A stretch of DNA of 64,000 nucleotides from JANNBN01 sp963763885. GTDB taxonomy: Bacteria; Actinomycetota; Acidimicrobiia; Acidimicrobiales; JANYDT01. The stretch spans positions 186,001 through 250,000 of the forward strand of contig CAVXQD010000003.1 of assembly GCA_963763885.1 (NCBI GenBank), read 5' to 3'. A program made the translations under genes and the position numbers. The notes under the pieces were generated by a model, which saw only the letters and a program-made list of their open reading frames with translations, was not told where the DNA came from and made no database searches. Of the stretch, positions 25,020-34,115 are shown piece by piece; the first letter of the stretch is position 1; the number at the start of each line of letters is the position of its first letter.

Positions 25020-26021
25020 ATGAAGATCGGCACCTCACTCCGGTTTTTGTTTCCTGCCGGGCCGCAAACGCTTGGCATGTATCAGGCAATTTCCGCCACG
25101 TTGCCGCCGGGGGCCTTCACCGATCGGCCGATGGGCGCGTTTGACGTTGCCCGCCAAGGACAAAATCTGATTGAGGTCGCACAAGCCGCCTGTGCAGCCA
25201 ACATGTGGGGACTTCTTGTCGGCGACAACCACGGCATCCCTCCGCAGTATGCGAATTGCTTCCAGCCAGTGCCCACAATCGCCCGGCTCTCGGCGGTGAC
25301 CGGACCAATGGCCGTCGGCATGGTGTTGCTCGCGCCCTTCTACCATCCAGTTTTGTTGGCCGAACAGGTCGCAACCTTGAGCGCGTTCGTTGACGCCCCA
25401 ATCGTGGTGACGTTCGCGAGCGGAGGCAATGTCGGCGCTTTCGAAAAGTTCGGGTACCCGATGCGCTCGCGTGGGAGCCGGTCGGAAGAAATGATCCCGG
25501 TCGTGCGCGCCCTGCTGGCCGGAAACGTGGTGACCGCGAAAGGCAAGTCGTTTCAGGTCGAGTCGGGCACGATCTCTCCGTTGCCTCGTCATCCAACGGA
25601 GATTTGGATAGCGGGTACGAATGACATCACGGTGGAACGCGCAGGGCGCCTGGCCGATGGCTGGCTCACCGCTCAGAACGCAACCGACGAGACGCTTGCA
25701 GCACAACTTGATCTGTACCAGCAGACTGCACACTCCCACAATCGACCAGTGCGCCCGGTGTTGCGACGCGATGTCCACGTGGCCGAGACCGATGCCGAAG
25801 CAAGAGCTCACGTCGATCCGATCCTTGCCGATGGATACCGCGGTGTAGATCATGACCGCCTCCTCGTGGGGTCACCCGAGACTGTTATCGCTCGTCTTCG
25901 CCACTACGAGTCGATGGGTTTCGACCATGTGATGGTTCGCCACATCACCGGCGATCACGACGCGATGATCAGAAGCTTCGGATTGCTGCGCCACGTTGTG
26001 GCTGCGATGTCTGGGGAGTAA
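25020..26021 (+). CDS. LLM-class flavin/F420-dependent oxidoreductase
   Basis: 333 residues from ATG 25020, with GAAGG about 6 bases upstream. A second luciferase-like barrel, of a different subgroup from its neighbour: GLLVGDNHGIPPQYANCFQP, VGMVLLAPFYHPVLLAEQVA, GGNVGAFEKFGYPMRSRGSR and EIWIAGTNDITVERAGRLAD. FMN or F420 could be the cofactor. Last gene of the 20386-26021 operon, and convergent with the glycoside hydrolase gene. Two different LLM enzymes in series suggest consecutive redox steps on one substrate. Confidence 0.86.
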   Translation: MKIGTSLRFLFPAGPQTLGMYQAISATLPPGAFTDRPMGAFDVARQGQNLIEVAQAACAANMWGLLVGDNHGIPPQYANCFQPVPTIARLSAVTGPMAVGMVLLAPFYHPVLLAEQVATLSAFVDAPIVVTFASGGNVGAFEKFGYPMRSRGSRSEEMIPVVRALLAGNVVTAKGKSFQVESGTISPLPRHPTEIWIAGTNDITVERAGRLADGWLTAQNATDETLAAQLDLYQQTAHSHNRPVRPVLRRDVHVAETDAEARAHVDPILADGYRGVDHDRLLVGSPETVIARLRHYESMGFDHVMVRHITGDHDAMIRSFGLLRHVVAAMSGE

Positions 26022-26041
26022 CGCCACCTCGACTCCGACGC

Positions 26042-26992
26042 TTACCCAATCAGTCGGACTTCGGTATCGACCGATACAGGGATCGGGTCGGAAATCGTGC
26101 CGACGAACTTGCCGGACTCTCCCACGTTCATGAAACCAAGGAAGTACCAAAGCCCATCGCTCGCGATGACCTTTCCGGAATACAGCGAGGTCCCGATTTG
26201 ATGCCCTATAGCTTGCGTCGGTACGAATTCGAATGGGCCGTCGACGTTTTCTGAGCGGAGCAGGAACGTACCGTCGGCGGGCGTCAGCGGTTGCTCGTTG
26301 ACAAACCGTTTGCTTGTTGTCGACGCTGCGGTGCTGAAGAGCATGAGAAAACAGTCGTCGCCAGCGATGAGCTGAGGAACCTCCAACTGACCGAACAGTC
26401 CTGGGGGAGACACCGGGGGAAGCACCGTCCATGTCAAGAGGTCGTTGCTCGTGGCGTGCCCAACTACTCCTCGTTCATCGTTTGGTCCGTGGTTTGCCCG
26501 TGCCGTGACGAACATGTGGAAAACGCCGTCGTGTTCAACGACATAAGGGTCTCGCCATGCCTGGTCGTGCCACCGGTCCAGGTCAAGTAGTTCGTAATGG
26601 GCCGGATTGGCTTCAACCAGTGGGCAATCCCCAACTCGTTCCCACGTGCACAGATCATCTGATGTGGCTGCGCCGACTCGTTGGACAAGGCTGCGTTCCC
26701 GGCGCGTCGTACCGGTATAGAACATCCACCATTGATCATTGTGGCGGATAATGCTGCCGGTCCAGGTGGTTCCGTCGTCCCATGCCCCCTCAACAGGTGA
26801 TGGCCCAAACGCATCTGGAAGCAACGCCCACGTCCGAAGGTCAGGCGATGTTGCATGGCCAATGGTTTGATTGAAATGCCGAAGATCGGGGTCTTCCGGC
26901 GTGCACGGTGCTTTGAGGAAGAACAAATGGTGTTGTGTTCCGTCGTGAACGTGCCAAAAGTCCCACACCCAGAATCCAGAAATACTAAGCAC
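26042..26992 (-). CDS. GH32/GH68-clan (beta-fructosidase-like) glycoside hydrolase
   Basis: 316 residues of a five-bladed beta-propeller. The N-terminal GFWVWDFWHVHDG carries the nucleophile region, WHDQAWRDPYVVEHDGVFHM the RDP transition-state motif, and GQLEVPQLIAGDD the acid/base Glu (the EC/EVP motif). Repeated IGHATSPDLRTW/VGHATSNDLLTW blades are typical of clan GH-J. It lacks the C-terminal beta-sandwich of many GH32 enzymes and has no signal peptide, so it is probably cytoplasmic and cleaves an imported fructoside such as sucrose or a short fructan. Last gene of the LacI-SBP-permease operon. Confidence 0.75.
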   Translation of the reverse strand: MLSISGFWVWDFWHVHDGTQHHLFFLKAPCTPEDPDLRHFNQTIGHATSPDLRTWALLPDAFGPSPVEGAWDDGTTWTGSIIRHNDQWWMFYTGTTRRERSLVQRVGAATSDDLCTWERVGDCPLVEANPAHYELLDLDRWHDQAWRDPYVVEHDGVFHMFVTARANHGPNDERGVVGHATSNDLLTWTVLPPVSPPGLFGQLEVPQLIAGDDCFLMLFSTAASTTSKRFVNEQPLTPADGTFLLRSENVDGPFEFVPTQAIGHQIGTSLYSGKVIASDGLWYFLGFMNVGESGKFVGTISDPIPVSVDTEVRLIG

Positions 26993-26994
26993 GC

Positions 26995-27867
26995 TTACCC
27001 TTTAATGCCGCTACCAACGACGGATTGAACAAACCACTTTTGAAACAACAAGAACAAGACAAGCACAGGTGCCGTCATCAGCATCGCGTACGCACAAATC
27101 TCTCCCCACGCCAATGGGGGAAGGGTGTAGAAGAAGCTGAGGCCTTGCGGAAGTGTCTGCTTCTGTTGAGACGTGTTCATCAAGACCGGCCACAGCAACT
27201 CTCCCCAAACACTGAGAAAGGTCAAGATTGCGGCAGTCGCCAACGTGGGCTTCATCAGTGGCATGACGACTCGGGCGAATGTCGTGAACGTTCCTGCGCC
27301 ATCTACCTTTGCAGCTTCTTCCAGCTCTTTTGGCACTGTGAGGAACGCGTTGTAAAACATGTACACAAACAGCGGGCTCGCCAGGAACGGGAGCGTGAGG
27401 CCGCTCAGCGTGTCACGAAAAGAGGTGCCGAACAGGGGAACGGTTGACATCAAACTGGCAAGCGGCACAGCGATCGCAGGGAACGGCACGATGTTGAGCG
27501 CAATGACCAGGCCAAGCAGCCCCTTTCTTCCGCGGAAATCGAGACGTGCCAGGCCATAGCCGGCGAGGCTATTCACAAAGCACCCAACCACAACGACAAC
27601 CAGCGCAACCAAGACTGAGTTCCTCAAGAAGCTGGTGAACTCCAGGTCGTCACGGGAGAGAACCGCCCGGTAGTTGGCAAACGACATCGATGCCGGTACG
27701 AAGCCGCGCCAGGAATCGCTCTCGGTGAGGACCAGGTCGTTGCGTTTCAGCGAGCCGGAGATCAGGAAAAGAAGCGGAAGCATGAACAGCGTCGAAACAG
27801 CAATGAGCACCGCGTACTGAAGTGCCGCATTAAGGACGCGTCGTTGTCGGGTCGCAGCGGTGGTCAT
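26995..27867 (-). CDS. ABC sugar transporter permease (CUT1, MalG-like)
   Basis: 290 residues with six predicted membrane helices. The EAA loop, ELEEAAKVDGAGTFTTFARV followed by VMPLMKPTLAT, docks to the ATPase. The start ATG 27867 overlaps the stop of the upstream permease by 4 bases; the longer frame back to 28047 reads nonsense. It partners the 27864 permease. The ATPase (MsiK/MalK type) is not in the operon, as is common in actinobacteria that share one ATPase between several importers. Confidence 0.9.
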   Translation of the reverse strand: MTTAATRQRRVLNAALQYAVLIAVSTLFMLPLLFLISGSLKRNDLVLTESDSWRGFVPASMSFANYRAVLSRDDLEFTSFLRNSVLVALVVVVVGCFVNSLAGYGLARLDFRGRKGLLGLVIALNIVPFPAIAVPLASLMSTVPLFGTSFRDTLSGLTLPFLASPLFVYMFYNAFLTVPKELEEAAKVDGAGTFTTFARVVMPLMKPTLATAAILTFLSVWGELLWPVLMNTSQQKQTLPQGLSFFYTLPPLAWGEICAYAMLMTAPVLVLFLLFQKWFVQSVVGSGIKG

Positions 27868-28772
27868 GACTGCTCCTCTTTGAACACGACACGATTCAGC
27901 GCAGCGACCGCCAGCACTACGCAGAAAAAGACAACTGACATCGCCGAAGCAGTACCAACGTTGCCTTGGGAGCCTTGGCTGACAATGTCGACCAACATGG
28001 TTCTGGTGCCATCGCGGGGGCCGCCGCGCAGCGTTGGAATTGCCCAAATCTGATCGAAAACCCGCATCGCAAGGACGAAGGTCACCGTTGATACAAAAAT
28101 GAGTCGATTCCGAAGACCTGGCACCGTGATGTAACGAAACTGGGCGACCTTGTTCGCGCCGTCGAGGTGCGACGCTTCGTACTGTTCAACGGGAATGTCT
28201 TGCAGGCCCGCAAGCAAGATCAGCATTTGGAACCCTGCGCCTTGCCACACACCAATCAGCAGGATCGAGACTGGCAAGATAATGGAACGGTTGCCGAGCC
28301 AGTCGACCGAGTCAACGGCACCAAACGTTAAAACGTGCACAAGTTTCCCGAGCAGACCATTGTCTTTGTCGAGCAGTGCTAACCAAGCAAACGTTGCGAC
28401 CGTCATGACCGTAGTAGTTGGCAAAAAGAACACCGACCGAAAGAAGTTTCGGCCACGAATTTTCTGATTCACGAGCATTGCGAGTCCAAGGGCCACACAG
28501 GTCTGAACCACTACGACGGGCAGAGCGAAACTAAAAGTTCGCAGAATGGCAAGGTGGAACGTGCCGCCGTCGGTAAAGAGACGTTGATAGTTCTGTAGCC
28601 CGATGAACTGCGGCTCGAACGGAACGTTGGTGGCCTTGTCCGTGAACGAGTACCAAACAGCGGCACCCAACGGAATGCAAAAGAAGAGCAAAAGTAGGAG
28701 CGCAGCTGGGCCGACAAATTGCCATCCTGCTCGGGTCTGGTGCTGCGGGTTACGGCGTTGTTGAAGTGACAT
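27864..28772 (-). CDS. ABC sugar transporter permease (CUT1, MalF-like)
   Basis: 302 residues. TM1 is GPAALLLLLFFCIPLGAAVW; the EAA-loop equivalent is DIPVEQYEASHLDGANKVAQ, then FRYITVPGLRN. Start ATG 28772 (MSLQQRRNPQHQ) gives the usual short cytoplasmic N-terminus. It lies between the binding-protein gene and the second permease, with a stable hairpin in the 142-base gap to the binding-protein gene. Confidence 0.9.
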   Translation of the reverse strand: MSLQQRRNPQHQTRAGWQFVGPAALLLLLFFCIPLGAAVWYSFTDKATNVPFEPQFIGLQNYQRLFTDGGTFHLAILRTFSFALPVVVVQTCVALGLAMLVNQKIRGRNFFRSVFFLPTTTVMTVATFAWLALLDKDNGLLGKLVHVLTFGAVDSVDWLGNRSIILPVSILLIGVWQGAGFQMLILLAGLQDIPVEQYEASHLDGANKVAQFRYITVPGLRNRLIFVSTVTFVLAMRVFDQIWAIPTLRGGPRDGTRTMLVDIVSQGSQGNVGTASAMSVVFFCVVLAVAALNRVVFKEEQS

Positions 28773-28842
28773 CACGAGGCGGGACCTCCCTTTTCTGAAA
28801 CGCGTTCGTGGCAACCAGCCACAGGTGAACGGACCGGTACGG

Positions 28843-28872
28843 GAGCGGCCGGGTTAGGGGTCCCGGCCGCTC
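28843..28872 (-). terminator. Intra-operon hairpin between binding protein and permease genes
   Basis: Arms GAGCGGCCGGG and CCCGGCCGCTC (28843-28853, 28862-28872) pair perfectly over 11 bp with an 8-base loop and no T-run. It would stabilise or attenuate the transcript after the binding-protein gene, giving more binding protein than permease, a frequent arrangement in CUT1 operons. Confidence 0.6.
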
Positions 28873-28914
28873 TCGATTTGTGAGTGGGACCGAGGTGAAT
28901 CGGCCCCCATCGAG

Positions 28915-30318
28915 CTACTTCGGGTCTGGGTAACCGCGTTTGGCCGTGACGTCTGCGTCGATGCTCTTCGCTGCCTTGTCGAGTTCGGTCTTCACGTCTG
29001 CGCCCGTCGAGATGTTGGCAAACGCCTCAGCAAAGGCCGCCGTAATTGCTTTGTACGCCGGAGTCTGTGGGCGTGGAACGGTATAGCCGCCGCTGAGCTG
29101 GTCGACGTACAGGCGTAGTGGGCCGTTGGTGCGGAAGTTTTCGGACTTTTCCGCAGCGGTCTTGGTTCCCGGAACTGCTCCGTTGGCGTTGGCTGTCTTC
29201 AGAACCTGTGCGTCGGTCATCAAGAACTCGATGAACTTGTAGGCAGCGTCGCCGTCTTTGGCTGTCTTGGTGATTCCCCAGTTCCAGGAGCCCTGTCCGC
29301 TGACGGTTTTGGCGCCAAACTTTGGCAGCGGGAGCACGAGCAGATCAGCGCCCAGCTTCTCCTTGTAGGGCTTGAACTGCCAGTGGCCTACCCAACTCAG
29401 GGCGGCTTCGCCCTTCACGAAGCTGTCGTCGTTGGTGTTTGGGTTTACGAGACCGTCTGTAAACCAGCTTTTCATCGTTGCCAGGGCGGCCACTGATGCA
29501 GCACTGTTGATGCTTCCGTCAGCCTTGACTGGCTTGGTGGAACGGCTGACAAGGTCGCTGCCGGCGGACTGCAGCACCGGGCTGAACCCGTAGGTGAACC
29601 ACTCGCCCTTGCCGTAGTTGAGCTTCACGTCGAGTGGCTGCTTGATTCCCTTCGCCTGCAGGTCCTTCAGGATCTTGGTGAATTCGGCAGCGGACCATGC
29701 ATCGGCCGGTCCGTTGGGGATGCGGGCCGCAACGGATTCGAGCGCCTTCTTGCTTGCGTACAGGCCCAATCCCGAGTCGAACTGGCCGACGGACCAGAAC
29801 TTGCCGGCGTACTCGCCCTGCGCTTTGATCGATGGGAGCAGGTTGGCCTTCAGCGCAGGCTTGACGCACGAGTCCAACGGGACGATGTTGCCGGCCCATG
29901 CGTAGTTGTAGACCAGTGGGCCGTCGAAGTCGAGCAGCGCTGGCAGCTTTCCGGCAGCGGCAGCTGCGTCGACGGCTGCGGTGTAGTCGTTCTGGGCGAT
30001 CAGCTCGAGCTTGACCACGATTTTGTCTTTGTTGGTCTTGTTGAACTCGTTGACCTGCGCTTGGAGGACGTCTCGCTCTTCACCGGTTCCGGAATGGAAC
30101 CAGGCACTGATTTTCTTCTCTTTTACCTTGTTGTCGCAGACGGCCTTTGAGGATGTCGCTGCTTGTGCGCTTGGCACTGCGCCCACAGCGACGAGCACCA
30201 AGGCTCCGGCCGCGTATGCGATTCGATTCCGTGAGCGGTTGGTTCGCTCTTGAGTGGCTTGGCCGTGCACAGCCGTCATGGAACGGTCTGTGTAGCGGCC
30301 AGAATGGGTTTTGGTCAT
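28915..30318 (-). CDS. Extracellular sugar-binding protein of CUT1 ABC importer
   Basis: 467 residues, family 1 solute-binding protein. After a long basic N-terminus, a signal helix IAYAAGALVLVAVGAVPSAQA ends at an apparent signal-peptidase I site. No lipobox Cys is present, unlike most actinobacterial sugar-binding lipoproteins. The mature part has ISAWFHSGTGEERDVLQAQV and FVKGEAALSWVGHWQF. ATG 30318 follows AGGAG at about 30327. It delivers the sugar to the two permeases downstream; the linked GH-J hydrolase suggests a fructoside. Membrane attachment, if any, must use another mechanism. Confidence 0.9.
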   Translation of the reverse strand: MTKTHSGRYTDRSMTAVHGQATQERTNRSRNRIAYAAGALVLVAVGAVPSAQAATSSKAVCDNKVKEKKISAWFHSGTGEERDVLQAQVNEFNKTNKDKIVVKLELIAQNDYTAAVDAAAAAGKLPALLDFDGPLVYNYAWAGNIVPLDSCVKPALKANLLPSIKAQGEYAGKFWSVGQFDSGLGLYASKKALESVAARIPNGPADAWSAAEFTKILKDLQAKGIKQPLDVKLNYGKGEWFTYGFSPVLQSAGSDLVSRSTKPVKADGSINSAASVAALATMKSWFTDGLVNPNTNDDSFVKGEAALSWVGHWQFKPYKEKLGADLLVLPLPKFGAKTVSGQGSWNWGITKTAKDGDAAYKFIEFLMTDAQVLKTANANGAVPGTKTAAEKSENFRTNGPLRLYVDQLSGGYTVPRPQTPAYKAITAAFAEAFANISTGADVKTELDKAAKSIDADVTAKRGYPDPK

Positions 30319-30355
30319 TGAAGTACTCCTGTCATAGGTGGTTTCGGTGGCTGAA

Positions 30356-30387
30356 GCGGCGTCCGGTCATGTCCGACCGGACGCCGC
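30356..30387 (-). terminator. Hairpin between lacI and the binding-protein gene
   Basis: GCGGCGTCCGGT (30356-30367) and ACCGGACGCCGC (30376-30387) form a perfect 12-bp stem with an 8-base loop. A second small stem GCACC/GGTGC adjoins it. It lies after the lacI stop and 38 bases before the binding-protein start, so it probably terminates or attenuates lacI transcripts. Confidence 0.6.
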
Positions 30388-30454
30388 ACCTTTGGTGCGG
30401 TTCCTGCTAGTTGTGTCGTTGTTTGTGAGTGCGCTGTCGTGGATCGACCTCCCG

Positions 30455-31516
30455 TCAGCGAACCGGGCGGACCGGGCCAACAGAGGCAGCAGGAACGAAC
30501 GGACAAGCCTGGCGGTGAGCCACCGCTGCAAGTTCGGGGTCAGCCATGTGCGCCAACAGTCGCGTTACCGCCCACGCTCCCATCTCGTAGTGCGGCAGCT
30601 GCACCGTTGCGAGGTGAGGGTCCAGGTAATCGGTGATCAGCCGTTGGTTGTCGAATCCGACGATTGACAAGTCGTCGGGTATCGATAACCCGAGGCGACG
30701 AGCGGCGATGTAGGCGCCGGCGGCCATGGCGTCGTTGAAGCAGAACAAGGCCGTTGGTCGGTTGGGCCGGTCAAGCAGCGAGAGCGCTACGTCGCATGCA
30801 AGAAGTCCGGTGTGGTCGTGGCCGACCGCGACGAGGTCGGGATCGAAGGCGATGCCGTGACGTTCCAGCGTCGAGCGATACCCGGCCAATCGGAGTGCAG
30901 TAGCGGGAACCGGGTCGGCATTCTGAACGAAACCAATCCGGCGGTGCCCCTTGGCGATCAGTTGTTCAATAGCACCCTCGGCGCCGCTGATCTCGTCTGG
31001 AACGACGCTGGAAAACTGTCGGTCTTGCGACCCCGCGTTTGCGGGACGGGCGTCCAGGAGGACTACCGGCAGGTCGACCGGGAACTCAGGAAGGGTCACT
31101 TCCCGATGAAACATCGTGGCGTACAGCAGGCCGTCGACCTGGCGGCTCATCAGGCTGTCGATGGCGCGCCGCTCCATCATGGCGTCATCGCCGGTGTTCA
31201 CAACGAGGACGAGATATCCGTTTTGCGAGGCCACATCCTGGACCCCTTTGATCATCGCTCCGGCGAAGGACGTGGTGGCGATTCGATCTGCGACTAAAGC
31301 CAGTGTCATCGACTTTTGAGTCCGCAAACTACGTGCCGTCTCATTTGGCATGTAGCCGAGCGTGCGGGCCGCAGTGTGAACCCTTTCCTGTGTGTCGGCC
31401 GGGATTGCTTCGGCCTTGTCGTTGAGGACGAGAGAGGCCGTTGTCGTTGACACGCCAGCCGAGAGGGCTACGTGACGGAGCGTCGGCCGCTTTCGGGAGT
31501 CACTCAATCGATTCAC
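30455..31516 (-). CDS. LacI-family repressor of the sugar operon
   Basis: 353 residues. The N-terminal HTH and hinge are TLRHVALSAGVSTTTASLVL, then VHTAARTLGYMPNETARSLR. The periplasmic-binding-protein-like ligand domain includes VVNTGDDAMMERRAIDSLMS and the C-terminal PDDLSIVGFDNQRL. GTG 31516 is the start. The operator-like dyad at 31517-31528 touches the start codon. It presumably senses the imported sugar and controls itself and the downstream importer and hydrolase. Confidence 0.9.
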   Translation of the reverse strand: MNRLSDSRKRPTLRHVALSAGVSTTTASLVLNDKAEAIPADTQERVHTAARTLGYMPNETARSLRTQKSMTLALVADRIATTSFAGAMIKGVQDVASQNGYLVLVVNTGDDAMMERRAIDSLMSRQVDGLLYATMFHREVTLPEFPVDLPVVLLDARPANAGSQDRQFSSVVPDEISGAEGAIEQLIAKGHRRIGFVQNADPVPATALRLAGYRSTLERHGIAFDPDLVAVGHDHTGLLACDVALSLLDRPNRPTALFCFNDAMAAGAYIAARRLGLSIPDDLSIVGFDNQRLITDYLDPHLATVQLPHYEMGAWAVTRLLAHMADPELAAVAHRQACPFVPAASVGPVRPVR

Positions 31517-31528
31517 TAAAACGATTTA
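31517..31528. promoter_or_regulatory. LacI-type operator half-palindrome
   Basis: TAAAACGATTTA has the LacI/GalR-family pattern of A/T arms around a central CG (TAAAxCGxTTTA). It directly abuts the lacI start codon, where a bound repressor would block its translation-initiation region and promoter. Confidence 0.5.
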
Positions 31529-31567
31529 CTCACATTGGTGTGACGAATGTCAATGCGAATTCGGACG

Positions 31568-31602
31568 CCTCACGCCCCCGATTGGAGACAGCGGGCGTGA
31601 GG
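31568..31602 (-). terminator. Hairpin after the molybdopterin oxidoreductase gene
   Basis: CCTCACGCCC (31568-31577) pairs with GGGCGTGAGG (31593-31602) across a 15-base loop, 15 bases past the stop codon of the molybdopterin gene. There is no T-run. It separates that gene from lacI downstream. Confidence 0.5.
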
Positions 31603-31616
31603 GGCGGTGCGTCGAG

Positions 31617-33968
31617 CTACACCAGTTCGAGTCGGGCTGGTGTGGTCTTGTGCCAGGGTGTTCCGGCCCACGGGTCACGGTCTTCGCTGGCGGTGAACTC
31701 GTTTGTTCCAACGCCTGTTGTGAGGCGTTCGCCGTCCTCGACGTGGTCCAGTCCCATACCGTTGGGTAGTGACACGTGGCCGCGCATGAGGGTCTCGTCA
31801 ACTGCGACGGTGACCACCGCGCTTGTTCGTTTGGTGACCAGCCTTGCCGTGCCGCCAGTCGACAGCCCAATTGATTCTGCGTCTGCGGGTGACACTCGTA
31901 ATGCACCTTCGAGGTCCTTCTTCCGCCAGGCTGGATCGCGCAGGATGGTGTTTGCCGTGAATGATCGACGTTCCCCGGCAGACAGCAGCAGCGGCCATGC
32001 GGGGTCCTCGCCTGGAGGCGTCTCACTGGACAGCTCAGCCAGTTCGGAGAGGAGCTCGGGAATCTCCACATGAACCAAGCCGTCATCGGTCTTGATTCGC
32101 TGCCAGGTGGCTTCCCACGTGTCATCGGTAAAGACCACACCTGACGGACTTCCCACGATGGCATCGAAGAGCCGGTTTCCGGCGTCGGGACCGGCTCCGT
32201 AACCGGCCTTGGCCACACCGTCGGGATTGACCTGGGCGCATCGAACAGCCATTGGCCACAACGACGCGGCTGCAGCCGCTCCGTTCGGAAGGGTTGGACC
32301 GAGGGTGCGGTACAACAACACAGCGGCCACCGAGCCCAGCCGTGGGTCAGCGGATGTCGCTTGGGCGAACGCTGCTGCGAACTCGTCCCGTCCAGTTTCG
32401 GCTGCCGCACGAAGCGTCTGGACAACAACCGGGTCGAGCATCCCCAGTGCTTCAACGATGCGCGCATGAATTTCCGGTTCGGGCAATGGTCCTTCTGAAC
32501 CGTCTGGACCTTCAGGGGCGTCCAGTACAGGATGGCGCAGGTGGAAGACGTTCCGCGGGTACTCGAAGTTGAAGAACGTTGATTCGAACTTCTCGAACTG
32601 CGTTGCAGCTGGCAAAACGTAATCAGACTGCCGAGCCGTCTCAGTCATGAACACGTCGATGCACACGCTGACGTCAAGTGCTCGCATTGCTTCGCGCATC
32701 TTCTGGCTGTCAGCCACAGAGTTCACCGGATTGCCAGACTCCACGATCAACGCCCGATACCGCTTCGGATGATCCGCAAGGATTTCCTCGGGCAAAATGT
32801 TGCACGGGATGAGCCCGCCAATCACTTTTGCGCCGAGGACTGGTGACACCGGCGCATTGGCCGAGTGCAGCTCGGTGCGTGTCATACGGAGCATGCCTCC
32901 GATGCCGGTCATTGCGTACTGCCCGCCAGGGTTTGCAAGATTTCCCGTAAGCAACCATACGAGTTTCTCGAGGTAGCTAACCAGCGTCGAGTGGCGGTTC
33001 ATCTGTACACCTAGATCTTCGAACGTAGCCACACTTGATGCGGCTGCAATTCGGCGTGTTGCAGCCCGAACCAGAGCTTCATCAACACCGCTGATCTCGC
33101 AGTAGCGCGAGATTGGAACCTCGGCCAACGCCGCAAGCACCGGCTCGAAGCCCGACGCATGGTCGTCGAGCCAGGCCCGATTCACCAGGCCCTCGTCGAC
33201 GAGCACGGCCGCCATTGCTGCAATCAGCCAGGCATCACGGCCAGGGCGAACCTGCAGGTGAAAATCTGCCATGGCTGCGGTCTCGGTGACCCGCGGGTCG
33301 ATCACCACCATGGAACGGTTCGGATCTGCAGCGATGGCCTTGAGCGTGGTGCGAGCATGTGGGATGCCATGACTGATCCACGGGTTCTTGCCGGGGAAGA
33401 ACGCAACCTCGCATCGCTCGAAATCGCCCCGCAACGGCGTGCCGAACATCTTGCCCATCACCAACATCTCGCCGGTCTTCTCTTGTGCCACCGCGTTGGT
33501 TCTGAACCGCACGCCCAGCGCGCCTTGGGTTGCCGAGCCGTATGTCCCTCCCAGATGGTTACCTTGGCCGCCGCCGCCGTAGTACACGATCGCCTCGCCG
33601 CCGTAGGTGTCCCTCGCTGCGGCGAACCGCGCGGCAACCTCGCGGATAGCCGTGTCCCAGTCGATCTCTTCGTATGTTCCATCGGCACGCCGACGCAGCG
33701 GGCTGGTCAGACGCTCGCCGCGACCATTTTGGTAGAAGTCGAGACGCAGAGCCTTCTCACACGTGTACCCCTTCGAGGCCGGGTGTGCCTTGTCGCCGCG
33801 GATCCGTTCGAAACGCCGCCCGTCTTCGCCACCCAAACGAATCTCAACGCCACAGTTGCACTCACACAGAATGCACGCGCTTTGGCGCCATTCCCCTGAT
33901 ACCCCTGGCCCTGCTGATTCCGTTGACTCTGCGTCGGTCTGCCCGGATACGTCGGTTTGCTCTGTCAT
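31617..33968 (-). CDS. Molybdopterin (bis-MGD) oxidoreductase with [4Fe-4S]
   Basis: 783 residues of the DMSO-reductase superfamily. The N-terminal ACILCECNCGVEI with GYTCEK supplies four cysteines for a [4Fe-4S] cluster. Mo-cofactor segments include YYGGGGQGNHLGGTYGSATQ, FFPGKNPWISHGIPHA, VVIDPRVTETA and QSDYVLPAATQFEKFES. The C-terminal MopB domain has RVSPADAESIGLSTGGTARLV. It resembles assimilatory nitrate-reductase/formate-dehydrogenase-like single-subunit enzymes; no small or membrane subunit is adjacent, so it is probably cytoplasmic and soluble. The substrate is unknown. Divergent from an SDR gene whose promoter region holds the 26-bp motif at 34065. Confidence 0.88.
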   Translation of the reverse strand: MTEQTDVSGQTDAESTESAGPGVSGEWRQSACILCECNCGVEIRLGGEDGRRFERIRGDKAHPASKGYTCEKALRLDFYQNGRGERLTSPLRRRADGTYEEIDWDTAIREVAARFAAARDTYGGEAIVYYGGGGQGNHLGGTYGSATQGALGVRFRTNAVAQEKTGEMLVMGKMFGTPLRGDFERCEVAFFPGKNPWISHGIPHARTTLKAIAADPNRSMVVIDPRVTETAAMADFHLQVRPGRDAWLIAAMAAVLVDEGLVNRAWLDDHASGFEPVLAALAEVPISRYCEISGVDEALVRAATRRIAAASSVATFEDLGVQMNRHSTLVSYLEKLVWLLTGNLANPGGQYAMTGIGGMLRMTRTELHSANAPVSPVLGAKVIGGLIPCNILPEEILADHPKRYRALIVESGNPVNSVADSQKMREAMRALDVSVCIDVFMTETARQSDYVLPAATQFEKFESTFFNFEYPRNVFHLRHPVLDAPEGPDGSEGPLPEPEIHARIVEALGMLDPVVVQTLRAAAETGRDEFAAAFAQATSADPRLGSVAAVLLYRTLGPTLPNGAAAAASLWPMAVRCAQVNPDGVAKAGYGAGPDAGNRLFDAIVGSPSGVVFTDDTWEATWQRIKTDDGLVHVEIPELLSELAELSSETPPGEDPAWPLLLSAGERRSFTANTILRDPAWRKKDLEGALRVSPADAESIGLSTGGTARLVTKRTSAVVTVAVDETLMRGHVSLPNGMGLDHVEDGERLTTGVGTNEFTASEDRDPWAGTPWHKTTPARLELV

Positions 33969-34064
33969 CGGTTCTCCTCGATGGGGCTCGGTGGGGGCGT
34001 TGCAAACGGCGCGACCGCTTCGCTTGCGAGAGTAGTGATTCGAGTTTCATGATGCAACTCGCCG

Positions 34065-34090
34065 TTGTAGTATGGTCGTACGCTAACCGC
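34065..34090 (+). promoter_or_regulatory. Copy 2 of the 26-bp CGTACG-centred motif
   Basis: Starts TTGTAGTATG, ends CGCTAACCGC, with CGTACG between. It lies 26 bases before the SDR start at 34116, in the 147-base gap divergent from the molybdopterin gene. It overlaps a possible -10 (TAGTAT, 34068-34073). Highly similar copies are at 16055 and 39974. Confidence 0.6.
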
Positions 34091-34115
34091 ACACCACATT
34101 GAAAGAAGACACACG

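Noticed and set aside
33159..33899. 246-residue plus-strand frame opposite the molybdopterin gene
   Set aside because: Antisense shadow; the minus strand encodes clear cluster-binding and cofactor motifs there.
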